Part shown: piece by piece, positions 61,990 through 64,000 of the stretch
Position numbering within the stretch: position 1 is the stretch's first letter
Layout: every line of letters starts with the position of its first letter
From: Aquincola tertiaricarbonis
Lineage (GTDB): Bacteria > Pseudomonadota > Gammaproteobacteria > Burkholderiales > Burkholderiaceae_C
NCBI RefSeq assembly: GCF_023573145.1
Contig: NZ_CP097636.1
Span: 1 to 64,000 of the forward strand
DNA: 64,000 bases
Direction: 5' to 3'
Notes under the pieces: model-generated
What the model was told of the DNA's origin: nothing
The model's database searches: none
Seen by the model: only the letters and a program-made list of their open reading frames with translations
Translations under genes and position numbers: made by a program

Positions 61990-62970
61990 ATGAATGGCAG
62001 CCTCATTGAACAAGCGGCCCAGCGCCTGGCCCAGTTGCGGCAGGCCGGCGTCGAGATTCCGCACCTGCCCCAGGCTGTGCCCGGAGTGGCCGACACGCCG
62101 GCCCCGGCCGCTGAAGCACCTGTGCCGCCGCAGCCCGAGCCACGCACCCTGTCTCGCAAGATCAACCTGGACCTGGAAGCGTTGCAACGCCAAGGCGTGC
62201 TCACCCCCCAGGCGCCGCGTTCCACCGTGGCCGACCAGTACCGGGTCATCAAGCGGCCGCTGATTCGCAACGCCATGGGCAAGGGCGTGTCCACCATCAC
62301 GCACGGCAACCTGATCATGGTGACCAGCGCGCTGGCAGGCGAAGGCAAGAGCTTCACCTCCATCAACCTGGCGATGAGCATCGCCAACGAGATGGACCAC
62401 ACCGTGATGCTGGTGGACGCCGACGTGGCCCGGCCTTCGCTGCCGCGCATGCTGGGCGTGCCGCAGGGGCCCGGCCTGCTGGACGTGCTCAACGGTTCGG
62501 CCGACATGCGCGACGTGCTGCTGCGCACCAACGTCGAGAAGCTGACCGTGCTGCCCAGCGGCGACCCGCATCCGCGCGCCACCGAGCTGCTGGCCAGCGA
62601 CGCGATGCGCCACCTGCTGGACGACATCGCCACCCGCTACCCCGACCGCATCGTCATCTTCGATTCGCCACCGCTGCTGCTGACCACCGAATCGCGCGTG
62701 CTGGCCACCAACATGGGCCAGATCGTGATGGTGGTGCATGCCGACAAGACGCGTCAGTCGGACGTGCAGCATGCGCTGTCCACCATCGACAACTGCCCGG
62801 TGCGCATGCTGGTGTTGAACCAAGCCCGCACCGCCTCCACCGACGGTTATGCCGCGGGCTACGGCTACGGCTATGGGGCCGGTTATGGCTACGGCTACGG
62901 TTACGGCGACCAGGACCGGGGCGAGCCCGCCGCTGCGGCGCCGCAGAAGCCTTCCGGGGCTGCGGCGTGA
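61990..62970 (+). CDS. XrtA-associated tyrosine autokinase
   Basis: A 326-residue bacterial tyrosine kinase. Walker A is LAGEGKSFTSINLA, the A' motif is VMLVDADVARP and Walker B is IVIFDSPP. The C-terminal tail has eight tyrosines in a Gly-Tyr pattern (GYGYGYGAGYGYGYGYG), the probable autophosphorylation cluster. It would regulate polysaccharide assembly with the chain-length protein. Its stop overlaps the start of the barrel gene (GTGA). Confidence 0.92.
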   Translation: MNGSLIEQAAQRLAQLRQAGVEIPHLPQAVPGVADTPAPAAEAPVPPQPEPRTLSRKINLDLEALQRQGVLTPQAPRSTVADQYRVIKRPLIRNAMGKGVSTITHGNLIMVTSALAGEGKSFTSINLAMSIANEMDHTVMLVDADVARPSLPRMLGVPQGPGLLDVLNGSADMRDVLLRTNVEKLTVLPSGDPHPRATELLASDAMRHLLDDIATRYPDRIVIFDSPPLLLTTESRVLATNMGQIVMVVHADKTRQSDVQHALSTIDNCPVRMLVLNQARTASTDGYAAGYGYGYGAGYGYGYGYGDQDRGEPAAAAPQKPSGAAA

Positions 62971-64000
62971 AGGTGCGGCGAGCGAGCGAACGCGCCCTTC
63001 GGTGTGCCCAGGCCTTGACCGCGGTAGCGGCCTGTTGGGTGCCCTGCATCGGCTATGCGCAAACGTCGGCCGCGGCCGACCCTGCAGCGCCCGGCCAGGG
63101 CGTGCGGGTGTTCTCGATCTCGCCTTCCGCCAGCCTGCGCGAGACCTGGACCAACAATTACCGTCTCACCCCTGAAGCCCAGAGCGACCTCGTCAGCGAG
63201 GCCTCGCTCGGGTTTCGTGCGGTGGCCAACGGCCGGCGGCTGCGTGGTGCGCTGGACTATTCGGCCACGGCGCAGGGCTATGCACGGCATTCCGAGGACA
63301 ACGACGTGCAGCACACGCTGTACGGCAACGGTACCGCCGAGCTGCTGCAGGACCGGGTCTTCCTGGACGCACGGGCCTCGGTGGCGCAGCAGCAGGTGTC
63401 GGCTTTCGGCACCACGTCCACCGACAACGCGCTGGCCAACCGCAACCGCACCGAGGTGCGCACGCTGTCGCTGTCGCCCTACCTGCGTGGGCCGCTGGGC
63501 TCGTCGGCGCAGTACGAGCTGCGCTTCAACCGCGACACCACCAGCAACTCCAGCTTCGGCGTGGGCAACTTCACCAACAGTGGTTGGCAGCTGCAGATGC
63601 AGGGCGGTGAGTCGCGCCGCACGTCCACCTGGTCGCTGACCGCCAATTCGCAGAAGGTGGACTACGACGAGGGCAGCACCAGCCAGACCGAGCTGCTGCG
63701 CGGCACGCTGAGCCTGCCGCTCACCTCGTCGATCACGGCCACCGCCATTGCCGGTGCCGAGCGCAACGACCTGCGTTCGTCCGAGATGGAAACCTCCAGC
63801 CTCAGCGGTGCCGAGCTGGCCTGGGTGCCGAGCGAGCGCACCAGCCTCACGGCGCGCGTGGAAAAGCGCTACTTCGGCACTTCGCACGCAGTGAACTTCT
63901 CGTTCCGCACGGCGCGCACCGTCTGGACCTTCACCGACAGCACCGACGCCTCGACGTCCAGCTCGAGGTCGGGATCCGGCCAGGGCACGGTGTATGACCT
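62967..64000 (+). CDS. PEP-CTERM/XrtA-associated outer-membrane beta-barrel protein (partial)
   Basis: This gene is cut by the end of the window; at least 344 codons remain open. GTG 62967 overlaps the kinase stop. A signal peptide ends near GYAQ. The mature part is made of alternating strands rich in Thr, Ser, Arg and Asn (for example SPSASLRETWTNNYRLTPEA and NRNRTEVRTLSLSPYLRGPLG). This is the long outer-membrane barrel of the XrtA system, which accompanies PEP-CTERM and polysaccharide genes. The exosortase itself must lie beyond 64 kb. Confidence 0.85.
   Translation, partial: MKVRRASERALRCAQALTAVAACWVPCIGYAQTSAAADPAAPGQGVRVFSISPSASLRETWTNNYRLTPEAQSDLVSEASLGFRAVANGRRLRGALDYSATAQGYARHSEDNDVQHTLYGNGTAELLQDRVFLDARASVAQQQVSAFGTTSTDNALANRNRTEVRTLSLSPYLRGPLGSSAQYELRFNRDTTSNSSFGVGNFTNSGWQLQMQGGESRRTSTWSLTANSQKVDYDEGSTSQTELLRGTLSLPLTSSITATAIAGAERNDLRSSEMETSSLSGAELAWVPSERTSLTARVEKRYFGTSHAVNFSFRTARTVWTFTDSTDASTSSSRSGSGQGTVYD

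Noticed and set aside
62850..62912. Tandem GGCTACGGC-like repeats suggesting a CRISPR or satellite.
   Set aside because: The repeat lies in frame inside the kinase gene and encodes the Gly-Tyr tail. The units are short, without unique spacers.

Overview
The window looks like the replication-origin end of a Burkholderiales chromosome (betaproteobacterium; Sphaerotilaceae/Rubrivivax/Leptothrix-like by inference). The DNA is very GC-rich. It opens with dnaA-dnaN-gyrB and perfect or near-perfect DnaA boxes, and carries families typical of that order: Bug-type tricarboxylate-binding proteins, an XrtA/PEP-CTERM exopolysaccharide operon, a CX14CX2C-type QueE, and a GC-rich dispersed repeat I associate with this order. 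No rRNA or tRNA gene, CRISPR array or complete insertion sequence was seen.

Layout. 1-5.5 kb: origin region and dnaA, dnaN, gyrB. 5.5-8.2 kb: an accessory patch with a badly degraded Fic gene and an intact NERD-nuclease/UvrD-like helicase. 8.2-9.9 kb: queE-queD (deazapurine pathway) and a lipoprotein. 9.9-15.3 kb: an IclR regulator, two divergent Bug-type binding proteins and a self-sufficient cytochrome P450. 15.3-17.6 kb: egtB-egtD (ergothioneine). 17.7-23.3 kb: LysR/azoreductase/pirin, a phospholipase D-like lipoprotein and a zinc metalloprotease. 23.4-27.3 kb: an ABC importer whose ATPase and permease genes are separated from the binding-protein gene by a small reverse-strand module (retropepsin-like protein, DUF5678-like protein, a 61-aa ORF). 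27.3-36 kb: housekeeping and envelope genes, a glycine riboswitch ahead of a DadA-like dehydrogenase, a MarR/MFS divergent pair, an SDR and serA.

36-43 kb: IclR-controlled HMG-CoA lyase and CoA-transferase, gamma carbonic anhydrase, a flavoprotein, and a Spy-like protein with a two-component system. 43-52.4 kb: a PEP-CTERM protein, a probable Fur-regulated TonB receptor, ferredoxin, cytidine deaminase, nitronate monooxygenase, a Fur-boxed unknown gene and ahpF/ahpC. 52.4-56.6 kb: two DGPF (YCII) genes and an ECF42-type sigma factor, with a complete group II intron between the two DGPF genes. 56.7-59.5 kb: a radical SAM protein and a UdgX-type uracil-DNA glycosylase behind an SOS box that overlaps the first start codon. 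59.7-64 kb: the start of an XrtA-type exopolysaccharide operon (export protein, chain-length determinant, tyrosine kinase, outer-membrane barrel), cut by the window end.

Regulation is unusually readable. Palindromic operators lie in several divergent gaps (IclR twice, MarR, LexA, Fur). Translational coupling by ATGA/GTGA overlap is very common. The most interesting signals are the SOS box placed on the start codon of the radical SAM/UdgX pair, the group II intron inside the ECF42 operon, two inverted copies of a covarying hairpin repeat (one overlapping the P450 ribosome binding site), and the retropepsin/DUF5678 pair inserted in an ABC operon.
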